A stretch of DNA of 12,641 nt from Gallionellaceae bacterium. Lineage in GTDB: Bacteria > Pseudomonadota > Gammaproteobacteria > Burkholderiales > Gallionellaceae. Under the pieces are notes generated by a model. The model saw only the letters and a program-made list of their open reading frames with translations, was not told where the DNA came from and did no database searches. The stretch spans positions 1-12,641 of the forward strand of contig CANFCA010000005.1 in the NCBI GenBank assembly GCA_947445045.1, read 5' to 3'. Position numbers and translations under genes: made by a program. Of this stretch, positions 1-7,147 are shown one piece after another. Each line of letters opens with the position of its first letter. The stretch's first letter is position 1.

Positions 1-9
1 CTTGGATTT

Positions 10-336
10 GTGATTTTCAAGGCTAAGCAGTCCCTCGCCAACGAACCTTGTCATTTTGTTCGCTGCCATAATTTATTGGCGGCGAAACGCGCACGACTTT
101 TTCTGATTCTTTTTTTAATCACAGGCTCATTTACCGCCTTCATGCTATTAGGTGGCGCGCAATTGGGCATTAGCAAAATAGCGACCTATGCGCTGGCAGG
201 AGGCATCGGACAACTTCCGTTCATGGTGGCGCTCTTAGTATTAGTTGTTTTGGAGTTCGATGCCGAGCATCAATGCAAAAGCAGCAAAATTCCCGGTGCC
301 GCATTGGCGCTAGATCCTAACGCCAAAACAAATTAG
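10..336 (+). CDS. hypothetical two-helix membrane protein, possibly 5'-partial
   Basis: I do not recognise this gene. The 108-residue product has a basic N-terminal part (around AAKRAR, residues 24-29), a first hydrophobic segment at about residues 30-48, a second at about 60-82, and a short polar C-terminal tail. That suggests a small inner-membrane protein with two helices. The GTG at position 10 is the first in-frame start in the window, but the frame is open to the left edge and no clear Shine-Dalgarno sequence is visible, so the true start may lie outside. The stop is 6 bases before the ATG of the next plus-strand gene, so the two are probably co-transcribed and may be translationally coupled. 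I cannot assign a function. Confidence 0.55.
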   Translation: MIFKAKQSLANEPCHFVRCHNLLAAKRARLFLILFLITGSFTAFMLLGGAQLGISKIATYALAGGIGQLPFMVALLVLVVLEFDAEHQCKSSKIPGAALALDPNAKTN

Positions 337-342
337 TTGAAT

Positions 343-1017
343 ATGGATAAGAAAATAGCTTTAGGCGTAGTAGCGCTCTTCATCGTCTCAGTAATTGTTC
401 TGCTTGCAGCGCCAGAAGATGCACCAGATACACCTGCCACCCTACCTTGGAACATCACCCACCCTACTCCTGACACCGTACGTGTTTTTGGTATCACTTT
501 AGGGGTATCGACTTTGTCCGATGCAAATAAAGTTTTCAAAGAAGAATCCGATGTCAGTTTATTCAAACCAAGTGATGCGGGTATGGGTGTTGAAGCGTTC
601 ATTGAAGAAGTTAACTTCAACGGTCTGAAAGCCAAGATAGTGATGACGGTTGCGGTTGCCCCTGAAAAGCTTCAAGGTATGTACGAACGCGGGCTGCGTA
701 TCAACAGCACACCCAGCGGCAAACGCATTACCTTGACTGCCGATGATTTGCTAATAGTACGCAACTCACCCGTTGCTAGCCTGACTTACTTGCCGAACGT
801 AAGCCTTGATGAAGCGATTGTTTCCAAGCGCTTTGGCGAACCGGCTATGCGCATCAAGGAAACTCGTAGCGGCGCAGTTCACTGGCTTTATCCTCAACAT
901 GGCTTAGACGTTGTGCTGGGTGGCAAAGAGAGACCCTTGTTGCAATACGTTGCGCTCAAGAATTTCGAGCAATTGCGTGATCCATTATTGAAGAATGGCG
1001 AAGAAATAAAAAACTAG
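343..1017 (+). CDS. hypothetical membrane-anchored periplasmic protein
   Basis: Unrecognised protein of 224 residues, beginning MDKKIALGVV. A short basic N-terminus and one hydrophobic stretch (about residues 5-21) act as a signal anchor or signal peptide; the rest is soluble and should lie in the periplasm. There is no lipobox cysteine. The soluble part shows two roughly similar blocks, one around VFGITLGVSTL and one around SKRFGEP...VHWLYPQHGLDVVL, hinting at a repeated small alpha/beta fold; this is only a visual impression. A TTG lies two codons upstream at 337, but the ATG at 343 is preferred. No strong ribosome-binding site is seen, which fits coupling to the upstream gene. A terminator follows at 1038-1071. 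Its 3' end faces ccoS; whether it has any role in oxidase biology is unknown. Confidence 0.75.
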   Translation: MDKKIALGVVALFIVSVIVLLAAPEDAPDTPATLPWNITHPTPDTVRVFGITLGVSTLSDANKVFKEESDVSLFKPSDAGMGVEAFIEEVNFNGLKAKIVMTVAVAPEKLQGMYERGLRINSTPSGKRITLTADDLLIVRNSPVASLTYLPNVSLDEAIVSKRFGEPAMRIKETRSGAVHWLYPQHGLDVVLGGKERPLLQYVALKNFEQLRDPLLKNGEEIKN

Positions 1018-1030
1018 ATACCAATATTTT

Positions 1031-1240
1031 CTATTTTGGCGCGTCAGGATTATTATCTTGGCGCGTTTTTTCTTTGGGGTGGCTAATCAACAGAGCATCC
1101 TCGTCATCATCAAGTAATATCCGGCTCGCATTCCCTTCCATATCTTCGTATTGTCCTTTACGCACTACCCAGACAAGTATCGCGACGAATAACAAACCTA
1201 AAAATGTCATGCCGGGAATGAGACTGTATATGACTTCCAT
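1031..1240 (-). CDS. ccoS: cbb3-type cytochrome oxidase assembly protein CcoS
   Basis: A 69-residue protein of the CcoS/FixS family, needed for cofactor (haem b and copper) insertion into the cbb3 oxidase. It has one N-terminal transmembrane helix at about residues 4-26, then the family's characteristic cytoplasmic segment after the helix (GQYEDMEGNASRIL, about 29-42), an acidic run DDDED, and a variable polar tail. The start ATG is preceded by AAGGA about 9 bases upstream. The ATG lies 5 bases after the ccoI stop, so it is the last gene of the ccoG-H-I-S operon. Its last roughly ten codons coincide with the terminator hairpin of the convergent plus-strand operon, which constrains this variable tail. 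Confidence 0.93.
   Translation of the reverse strand: MEVIYSLIPGMTFLGLLFVAILVWVVRKGQYEDMEGNASRILLDDDEDALLISHPKEKTRQDNNPDAPK
1038..1071 (+). terminator. rho-independent terminator of the left-edge plus-strand operon
   Basis: An 11-bp stem pairs 1038-1048 (GGCGCGTCAGG) with 1057-1067 (CTTGGCGCGTT) around an 8-base A/T loop, followed by T's through 1071. Four of the eleven pairs are G-U, so the hairpin forms well only in plus-strand RNA; on the minus strand these become A-C mismatches. It lies within the coding end of ccoS. Confidence 0.75.
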
Positions 1241-1245
1241 CTTAA

Positions 1246-3708
1246 TTATTCCTTAAATAGATTTCGTATGCGTGCAGCATTACCTATTACCAGTAGCGAA
1301 CTAATTGGCATAGTAATCGCTGCCACCAATGGCGTGACGTGACCCATCATCGCCAGAGGCACCATGATGCTGTTATACACGAACGACAAGCCTATATTTT
1401 GTTTAATTGTTCGCAAAGTACGGCGAGACAACAACGTGGCCTGACGCACTTTATTCAGCTCGTTATGCATCAGCACGATGTCTGCGCTTTCCACCGATAC
1501 ATCCGTGCCCGAACCCAGTGCAATCCCCACATCGGCACGTATCAGAGCAGGAGCATCATTAATCCCATCGCCTACCATCGCTACCACTGCACCCATTTTT
1601 TGCAAGCGTTGTATCACTTGATCCTTGTCCTGAGGCATTACTTCAGCAATCACCTCCATACCACCCAGTTGACGCGCGATCGCTTCGGCTACCGGTTTGC
1701 GATCACCACTCAGCAAAGTCATGGCAATGCCGGATGAGCGCAATTCATTCACCAACTGCTGCGCATCACTGCGCAATTGATCTGCCAATGCAAAAACACC
1801 TATATGTTTACCTTCCTGAGCATAATGCACACAACTCATCGCTTGCGCTTCAAATTCATACGCTTGATTTTGCAACTCGTTATTTAATGTGACCCCTTGG
1901 CGGGCCAGCCAAGCAACATTGCCCAGTAAAATCGTTTTTCCTTCGACTATCGCAGTCACGCCTAATCCTGCCTCAGAGCGAAATACCTGAACGGGTAAAT
2001 CCCGATAGTGCAATTGCTGCGCTTCTGCAGCATTAACGATGGCGCGCGCAACGCTATGCTCACTATAACGCTCAACCGCTGCAGCTCTTGCGTGTACCTG
2101 CTCAGCACTGTCTCCCTGCGCAACACGGAGCTGTGCCACACTCATTTTTCCCTCAGTCAAGGTGCCTGTTTTATCAAATACAAAGTGCGATACTTTTGAC
2201 AATGTTTCCAGCACCAAGCCATTCTTGACCAAAATGCCATGCTTAGAACCTAAGCCTGATGCTACTGCAATTGACATGGGTGTAGCCATACCCAATGCAC
2301 AGGGACAGGTAATAATCAGTACCGATGTTGCTGCCATCAACGCAATTTCAAAACTCTGGGCATGCCAAAACCAGAACGTCAACGAAGCGCAAATCAACGT
2401 CACCAATATAAACCACGGCACAATCATGTCCGCAATCCTCTGTATAGGAGCTTTTGATGTCTGCGCCTCTTCAACCAACCGTATGATTTTTGCCAACATG
2501 GTATTTTGTAAGGTTGAACGAACTTCAACTAACAATGCACCATTCACATTTAAAGTGCCGGTAGAAACCATCATGCCGACTGACTTGCTGACTGGCGCAG
2601 ATTCACCACTCAGCATGGATTCATCCACCGAGCTGCGCCCCTCTAAAATAACACCATCAACCGGGACTTTATAGCCAGGTTTGATAAGCACGTGCTCACC
2701 CACCTTAACACCTCGGATCGGCGTTATCTTCTCATTGCCATCGTGCATAACGGTTGCCACACGTGGCTGCAAATCCATCAATCGATTGGTCGCTGACACG
2801 GCCTGATGACGGAACATTCCTTCTAAATATCGCCCTACCAGAATCACAAAAGTCAAGTTAGTAACTGTATCAAAATACACTTCACCGGCTGAGCCCATTA
2901 CAGTGATGTAAAACGAATACAAGTAAGTGACAGACAGGCCAATTGCAATCGGCAAATCCATAGTCAAGCGCCAATTGCGCAAGCCCCCCCATGCCCCTTT
3001 GTAAAAGGGAAAGGCCGAATAAAGCAAAGTGGGCGTAGCTAACGCACAACCCATCCAATGGAAGAAGCTCCTGAACTGACCTTGATCCGCTCCGCTATAA
3101 AGTGCGACTGAGATCAAGGTGAGATTCATCATGGCAAAGCCCGCGAAGAACAAGCGGAACAACAATGCTCGGTTGGTTCTTTTCATCACCCCTTCAGCAA
3201 CTTCTGGGTCGTAAGGCACGCCTGCATAACCAATTTTTGCCATCGCCTCAATAAGCGTGGATAACTTTACCCGCTGGCTATCCCAACGTATGTGCAGACG
3301 TTTCCCCGCCAAATTGACATTGGCTCTATGCACTCCTGAGATACGCATCATGCCGCGTTCTATCAACCATACACAAGCCGCGCAATGTATGCCCTCAACC
3401 AGCAAATGCGTATCACTGATATTGCCCTGACAATTGACGAAGTCCTGCTGAACTTCGTCCAAATCATACATCTCAATATCTTTAGGAGGGCGGGGTGGCG
3501 GGGCAAGCAGCACGCCTTGTGGCGTGCGTTGGTAATAGCCTTGCAGACCTGCCTGAAAGATTGCTTCACATACTGATTGACAACCAAAACAGCAAAAGTC
3601 GCGAACTTTACCTTCAAGCTGGCTATGGAAATCAGCATCTGACTCGATGCCTAATCCACAATGAAAACAGCCCGCGTGATCTAAGGAGTGAGCCTCACTA
3701 TACGACAT
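1246..3708 (-). CDS. ccoI: copper-translocating P1B-type ATPase CcoI (FixI)
   Basis: An 820-residue Cu+-exporting P-type ATPase that provides copper for CuB assembly in the cbb3 oxidase. In order: an N-terminal cysteine-rich domain typical of CcoI/FixI (CFHCG at 14-18 and FCCFGC at 38-43); a heavy-metal-associated domain with the CAAC metal site at 109-112; the membrane bundle with the ion-binding CPC motif at 468-470; the phosphorylation motif DKTGTLT with catalytic D512; and the hinge motif GDGIND at 713-718. Length and motif order match complete family members. The N-terminal domain separates CcoI from the housekeeping copper exporter CopA. It starts 11 bases after the ccoH stop, with no strong Shine-Dalgarno sequence, suggesting coupling, and is followed 5 bases later by ccoS. 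Confidence 0.97.
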   Translation of the reverse strand: MSYSEAHSLDHAGCFHCGLGIESDADFHSQLEGKVRDFCCFGCQSVCEAIFQAGLQGYYQRTPQGVLLAPPPRPPKDIEMYDLDEVQQDFVNCQGNISDTHLLVEGIHCAACVWLIERGMMRISGVHRANVNLAGKRLHIRWDSQRVKLSTLIEAMAKIGYAGVPYDPEVAEGVMKRTNRALLFRLFFAGFAMMNLTLISVALYSGADQGQFRSFFHWMGCALATPTLLYSAFPFYKGAWGGLRNWRLTMDLPIAIGLSVTYLYSFYITVMGSAGEVYFDTVTNLTFVILVGRYLEGMFRHQAVSATNRLMDLQPRVATVMHDGNEKITPIRGVKVGEHVLIKPGYKVPVDGVILEGRSSVDESMLSGESAPVSKSVGMMVSTGTLNVNGALLVEVRSTLQNTMLAKIIRLVEEAQTSKAPIQRIADMIVPWFILVTLICASLTFWFWHAQSFEIALMAATSVLIITCPCALGMATPMSIAVASGLGSKHGILVKNGLVLETLSKVSHFVFDKTGTLTEGKMSVAQLRVAQGDSAEQVHARAAAVERYSEHSVARAIVNAAEAQQLHYRDLPVQVFRSEAGLGVTAIVEGKTILLGNVAWLARQGVTLNNELQNQAYEFEAQAMSCVHYAQEGKHIGVFALADQLRSDAQQLVNELRSSGIAMTLLSGDRKPVAEAIARQLGGMEVIAEVMPQDKDQVIQRLQKMGAVVAMVGDGINDAPALIRADVGIALGSGTDVSVESADIVLMHNELNKVRQATLLSRRTLRTIKQNIGLSFVYNSIMVPLAMMGHVTPLVAAITMPISSLLVIGNAARIRNLFKE

Positions 3709-3719
3709 CTAAAGCACCA

Positions 3720-4280
3720 CTACTGCTGAGTTGAAATCTCGAGAAAGGCTTTCTGTTCCATATCAAATTGCCGACCATCATGTTCAGCCCTGATTAGCAG
3801 ATCCCAATTGCCAGGCCGGGTAAATTTCAAATTCCCCACGTAGTTGCCTGGTGTCGTTTCAAACAATTCGCCCTTAAAATCAAAATCAGGATTCCCTGGC
3901 CACTGGGCATTGATGATGACCTTGCCTCCCTGAATCGGTGTGCCATCACGATCTTTCAACTCAAAGCGCAATTCTGCAGGACTCGCCAACAAAATAAACC
4001 TGACAGAATTTGGCAAAGCGTCAGGATCATTTTGCAGCTGATGAGGTGAACGCAACTTGGCTTGCCAACCTAGGGTTGAGCGCTCCGCCTGCTGTTGCAA
4101 CCATTTGGCATCGTATTGATTGTGTGCCTTAACGCTATAGTTATCATCCAGTAAACGCATCGGGTAGTGCATGACATTCCACACCATCCGCGCATTACTC
4201 AACACACCAGCAAAAACTAATAAAAGCAATCCAATCACCCACGGATTGCGCCAACCTTGCTTGTGTTTTTGCGAAATCAT
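3720..4280 (-). CDS. ccoH: cbb3 oxidase assembly protein CcoH (FixH family)
   Basis: A 186-residue FixH-family protein. In other bacteria CcoH/FixH is a membrane protein that stays with the cbb3 oxidase and is needed for its assembly and stability, alongside CcoI. Visible here: a basic N-terminus, one hydrophobic helix at about residues 14-30 (WVIGLLLLVFAGV), then a periplasmic domain that ends in a beta-rich region with the FixH-like pattern GGKVIINAQWPGNP and ELFETTPGNYVGNL...PGNWDLLIRAEHDG. AAGGG sits 6 bases before the ATG. It lies between ccoG (28-base gap) and ccoI (11-base gap), the standard family order. Confidence 0.93.
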   Translation of the reverse strand: MISQKHKQGWRNPWVIGLLLLVFAGVLSNARMVWNVMHYPMRLLDDNYSVKAHNQYDAKWLQQQAERSTLGWQAKLRSPHQLQNDPDALPNSVRFILLASPAELRFELKDRDGTPIQGGKVIINAQWPGNPDFDFKGELFETTPGNYVGNLKFTRPGNWDLLIRAEHDGRQFDMEQKAFLEISTQQ

Positions 4281-4308
4281 AATTAACCCTTAAATATTGA
4301 AATGGTGT

Positions 4309-5751
4309 TTAACGCTTAGGGCCATTGAACATGGTGGTGTACTCGGCAAGCATATCTGGATGTTCAGCATTCACCACATAAAACTCAATAGGGTTAACTT
4401 CTTTTTCAATATTTTCTGACGGTGCTTTGACGAAAATCGTAAACGAAGTAGATCTGCCGTGCGTTACCAATTTTGGCTGTTCAGCACCAATTATTTTCTG
4501 TCCCTTTACACCCTGCTCAGCGGTCACATTAACAAATAAATCATTAGCCGTTTTATTCAAAACTTTAAAGGTATATTTATTCTGTATCGAACCATCACTC
4601 ATCGTAACGTATAGCGGCTGACGCTCTGGGGCTACACGTAAAGTCAATGCTCCCAAGTGGCTCAGACCATATGCCACGCCACCTAGCGCCCCCAACAATA
4701 TGGCCAGATACACGAAAGTCCGTGGATGTTGATACAACTTCTTGACTGGACGACCTTCGATTTCATCAAGTGAAGCATATCGTATCAATCCACGCGGACG
4801 ACCAATCTTATCCATCACCGAATCGCAGGCATCAAGACACAAGCCACAGGTGATACAGCCTAGTTGCTGACCTTCTCGAATATCCACCCCGGTTGGGCAG
4901 ACCTGCACACATTGGAAACAATCAATACAGTCACCCTGCGCAACACTATTGCTTTCTGCTTCCGCGCCACGACGCAACCTTCCGCGTGGCTCACCACGCT
5001 TAACATCATAGGTCGGCAATATGGTTTGGGAATCCGCCATAACCGCCTGTATGCGGGCATAGGGACAAAGCCACATGCAGACTTGCTCGCGCATAAAACC
5101 AGCAAGGAAATACGTGCCCAAGGTAAAAGCTGTGAGCGTTACCGATTCCATTAGTGATAGATTGAAATGCAGTAAATCATGCCAATACTGATGAGCATCC
5201 ACAAACCAAACGGTAAAACTAATTCCAGTAAAGACTGCAATCGCTAACCAGAGAATATGCTTCATTGCTTTCAAACTAACTTTTCGCACATCCCAAGGTG
5301 CCGCGTCTAATTTATGACGCTGATTCGGATTGCCTTCAATTTTCCCTTCAATCCACGTAAACAAATCAGTCCACACTGTTTGAAAACAGAAGTATCCGCA
5401 GAATACCCGCGAAGCTACCGAAGTAACGGCAAACAAAGTCATCGCAAGTGTCAATAACAGCAATGAGACCATCCAAATATCCTGCGGAAGAATTGTAAGT
5501 TCAAAAAAGTGGAACTGACGATTATTTACATCCAGCAATATCGCTTGCTTGCCTTCCCAGCGCATATAGGATGCAAAAAAGAAAAACAGCCAGAGTGAGC
5601 CCGTAAAATATTTTAGTGTACGGAAACGACCAGGCATTCGCTTTGCGTGTACCGTACTTTCACCAAGATTGACTGCCCACTCTTCATGCTCATGGTAGAT
5701 ACTGGTAACACCAACTATCTCTGGATTTTTTTTCTGTTTTGGCTCATTCAT
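4309..5751 (-). CDS. ccoG: cytochrome c oxidase accessory protein CcoG (RdxA/FixG)
   Basis: A 480-residue membrane iron-sulfur protein; CcoG has been implicated in Cu(II) reduction for cbb3 maturation. Several transmembrane helices lie between about residues 48 and 245, including a CGYFCFQTVWTD segment with a CxxxC pair and MWLCPYARIQ. A ferredoxin-like domain has two complete [4Fe-4S] motifs, CxxCxxCxxxCP at C275, C278, C281 and C285, and CxxCxxCxxxC at C299, C302, C305 and C309. One more helix (about 345-365) and a C-terminal Ig-like domain follow. I place the start at the ATG at 5751 rather than the preceding TTG codon because AGGAG lies 6 bases upstream of the ATG. It is first in the assembly operon, after a strong terminator, so it probably has its own promoter in 5755-5872. 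Confidence 0.96.
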   Translation of the reverse strand: MNEPKQKKNPEIVGVTSIYHEHEEWAVNLGESTVHAKRMPGRFRTLKYFTGSLWLFFFFASYMRWEGKQAILLDVNNRQFHFFELTILPQDIWMVSLLLLTLAMTLFAVTSVASRVFCGYFCFQTVWTDLFTWIEGKIEGNPNQRHKLDAAPWDVRKVSLKAMKHILWLAIAVFTGISFTVWFVDAHQYWHDLLHFNLSLMESVTLTAFTLGTYFLAGFMREQVCMWLCPYARIQAVMADSQTILPTYDVKRGEPRGRLRRGAEAESNSVAQGDCIDCFQCVQVCPTGVDIREGQQLGCITCGLCLDACDSVMDKIGRPRGLIRYASLDEIEGRPVKKLYQHPRTFVYLAILLGALGGVAYGLSHLGALTLRVAPERQPLYVTMSDGSIQNKYTFKVLNKTANDLFVNVTAEQGVKGQKIIGAEQPKLVTHGRSTSFTIFVKAPSENIEKEVNPIEFYVVNAEHPDMLAEYTTMFNGPKR

Positions 5752-5872
5752 CAACTTCTCCTGATTTAACCTTACCCAATATCAATGGGTCACTTACTCA
5801 AAGAACGCTCTGCTTAAGCTCTGCCGCGACGCAAAACTTATGCAAAATATCCTTTATGTATTACCGCGAAAT
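5752..5872 (-). promoter_or_regulatory. ccoG upstream region, presumed promoter
   Basis: Because a strong hairpin terminator (5873-5905) lies upstream, ccoGHIS should need its own promoter here. I cannot point to a convincing -35/-10 pair. One perfect FNR half-site (ATCAA at 5781-5785 on plus) lies in TTACC-CAAT-ATCAA, only 7/10 against the full FNR consensus. It is also part of the imperfect inverted repeat ACCCA-N7-TGGGT (5774-5790). No open reading frame with a ribosome-binding site is seen. Confidence 0.35.
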
Positions 5873-5905
5873 GAAAAAGGAGGAGGGCTAGCCTCCTCCT
5901 TTTTC
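5873..5905 (-). terminator. bidirectional hairpin terminator after the ccoNOQP-small-protein operon
   Basis: A perfect 14-bp inverted repeat, GAAAAAGGAGGAGG at 5873-5886 and CCTCCTCCTTTTTC at 5892-5905, encloses a 5-base loop. Each strand reads a GC-rich stem followed by T5, so it should terminate from either side. It begins 12 bases after the stop of the 40-residue gene. Confidence 0.9.
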
Positions 5906-5917
5906 GTGACCACAAAC

Positions 5918-6040
5918 TTATTTGTCGCCGCGCTTTTTCTTTAATGCATTGGTGAACAAGAAAACCAATGCTGCGATAAAAGCTGCAAATGCGCCTGCAG
6001 TTCCTACCATAAATATCCACCAAGTAAAATCATGCTTCAT
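5918..6040 (-). CDS. 40-residue single-helix membrane protein downstream of ccoP
   Basis: A small gene not normally called because of its length. The product starts MKHDFTWWIF and ends ALKKKRGDK. Between them is one hydrophobic helix at about residues 7-30, rich in small residues (GTAGAFAAFIAA), then a strongly basic tail. The positive-inside rule predicts N-terminus periplasmic and C-terminus cytoplasmic. The Shine-Dalgarno sequence is near ideal: AAAAGGAG with 6 bases between AGGAG and the ATG. It starts 54 bases after the ccoP stop and ends just before the operon terminator, so it is transcribed with ccoNOQP. Small single-helix cbb3 proteins are known (CcoQ, and the 4-kDa CcoM of Pseudomonas stutzeri), so an accessory subunit or assembly role is a reasonable inference; I cannot show homology to either. 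Confidence 0.8.
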   Translation of the reverse strand: MKHDFTWWIFMVGTAGAFAAFIAALVFLFTNALKKKRGDK

Positions 6041-6059
6041 TGCAATCTCCTTTTATAGA

Positions 6060-6085
6060 AACTGCACGGTTTTCACCGTGCAGTC
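6060..6085 (-). promoter_or_regulatory. intercistronic RNA hairpin between ccoP and the 40-aa gene
   Basis: A perfect 10-bp inverted repeat, ACTGCACGGT at 6061-6070 and ACCGTGCAGT at 6075-6084, can be extended by one G-U pair. In minus-strand RNA the tetraloop is GAAA, a GNRA loop. It is followed by TTCTATAAAAGG rather than a long U-run, so a partial terminator, an mRNA-stabilising 3' end for ccoNOQP, or a processing site are all possible. It ends about 11 bases before the AAGGAG of the small gene. Confidence 0.7.
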
Positions 6086-6094
6086 AAACTGACT

Positions 6095-7147
6095 TTAGTT
6101 AGTAGCTGCGGGGGCAGCAGCAGGTGCCGCAGCTGGAGCAGCAGCAACAACTGGTGCTGGCGCTTCAACTTTACCACCACCAAACTTGAACACATAAACT
6201 GCCAGCTTCTTGATATCAACTGGAGACAATTTACCTGCCGCAGTAAAGTTAGGCATGATCGCCACACGAGTCGATGGATCACCAGAGTTCACACCGTAAG
6301 TAATGGTCTGCTTGATGCCTTCCAAAGAACCGTCAAAACGCCATATTTTATCGGTTAAGTTTGCTGAACCCATCGCTGCCATACCCTTAGCATCGGGGCC
6401 ATGACAAGCTGTACAGTCACTTTCAGCAAATACTTTCATACCCGCTGCAACGGCTGGATCTTTGTCAGCATTCTCCTTACCACCTTCTTCATTCATCGCC
6501 TTGACATAATGTGCAACATCATCAATTTGCTGAGCGGACAAAGTGTCTTTATGTGCAACCATCATCCCTTGACGACCACCAGTGATCGTTTCATGAATAG
6601 TGTCAATCGTGCCACCATACAGCCAGTCATCATCAAGCAGAATCGGCGCCATCAAACCTTGTTCACGCTGCGCAAATTTAGCACTTGTCTGTTTTGTACC
6701 AACACCGTTTTGTCCGTGACAGGCTGCGCAATTGTCACTAAACAATACTTTGGCAGAACGCGAAACATACTCAGACAACTGCGCATCAGCTAAAATTGCC
6801 GCTGGTGTCATAGTTTTCAACTTGGCTTCATAAGGACCGCGAACTTCATCCAAAGCTTGCTGATCAATAGCAAGTTCTTTAATAGCGGACCACTTACCAT
6901 CATCTTTGGGGTCAGTGCCAGGCAAGTGCAAATTCAGCCCTGGCAAACCTAGACCCTTAAAATGTGTACCTGCAAGCGCAACCGGGATAGCCGGGTACAT
7001 TGTCCAATACACTACTACCCAAAGTGCACTAGCAGTTAAACCCAGCATCCACCATCTTGGCGGCTGATTGGTAAAGTCCTCTAAATCATCATCCCATACG
7101 TGCCCCGTGGTTTTTACATCGCCAGCGGAGTTATGTTTTTCACTCAT
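6095..7147 (-). CDS. ccoP: cbb3-type cytochrome c oxidase subunit III, dihaem cytochrome c CcoP
   Basis: A 350-residue membrane-anchored dihaem cytochrome c that passes electrons to CcoO and CcoN. The N-terminal CcoP signature (WDDDLEDFTNQPPRWW, residues 18-33) precedes one transmembrane helix at about 34-52. Two class I cytochrome c domains follow, with haem attachment motifs CAACH at 140-144 and CTACH at 245-249; candidate axial methionines are in GGRQGMMVAHK and AIMPNFT. The protein ends in an Ala/Pro tail (about 327-350) beyond the second haem domain. The start ATG overlaps the ccoQ stop as ATGA, a sign of translational coupling. It is the last large gene of the ccoNOQP operon, followed by a hairpin and the 40-residue gene. 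Confidence 0.98.
   Translation of the reverse strand: MSEKHNSAGDVKTTGHVWDDDLEDFTNQPPRWWMLGLTASALWVVVYWTMYPAIPVALAGTHFKGLGLPGLNLHLPGTDPKDDGKWSAIKELAIDQQALDEVRGPYEAKLKTMTPAAILADAQLSEYVSRSAKVLFSDNCAACHGQNGVGTKQTSAKFAQREQGLMAPILLDDDWLYGGTIDTIHETITGGRQGMMVAHKDTLSAQQIDDVAHYVKAMNEEGGKENADKDPAVAAGMKVFAESDCTACHGPDAKGMAAMGSANLTDKIWRFDGSLEGIKQTITYGVNSGDPSTRVAIMPNFTAAGKLSPVDIKKLAVYVFKFGGGKVEAPAPVVAAAPAAAPAAAPAATN

Noticed and set aside
1339..1737. A 132-residue plus-strand ORF inside ccoI
   Set aside because: It is antisense to the conserved P-type ATPase catalytic domain. The translation is His/Gln/Arg-rich with no recognisable motif and no ribosome-binding site.
5772..5785. Possible FNR box TTACC-CAAT-ATCAA before ccoG
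   Set aside because: Only one half-site matches (7/10), and its centre is about 27 bases from the ccoG ATG, too close for a class II activation position.
5838..6023. A 61-residue minus-strand ORF across the ccoP-ccoG gap
   Set aside because: It runs through the perfect terminator hairpin, has no ribosome-binding site and a low-complexity basic sequence. The real gene here is the overlapping 40-residue ORF in another frame.
6073..6282. A 69-residue minus-strand ORF within ccoP
   Set aside because: It is a frame shadow of the Ala/Pro-coding ccoP end, giving a Leu/Gln-rich translation; ccoP itself is certain.
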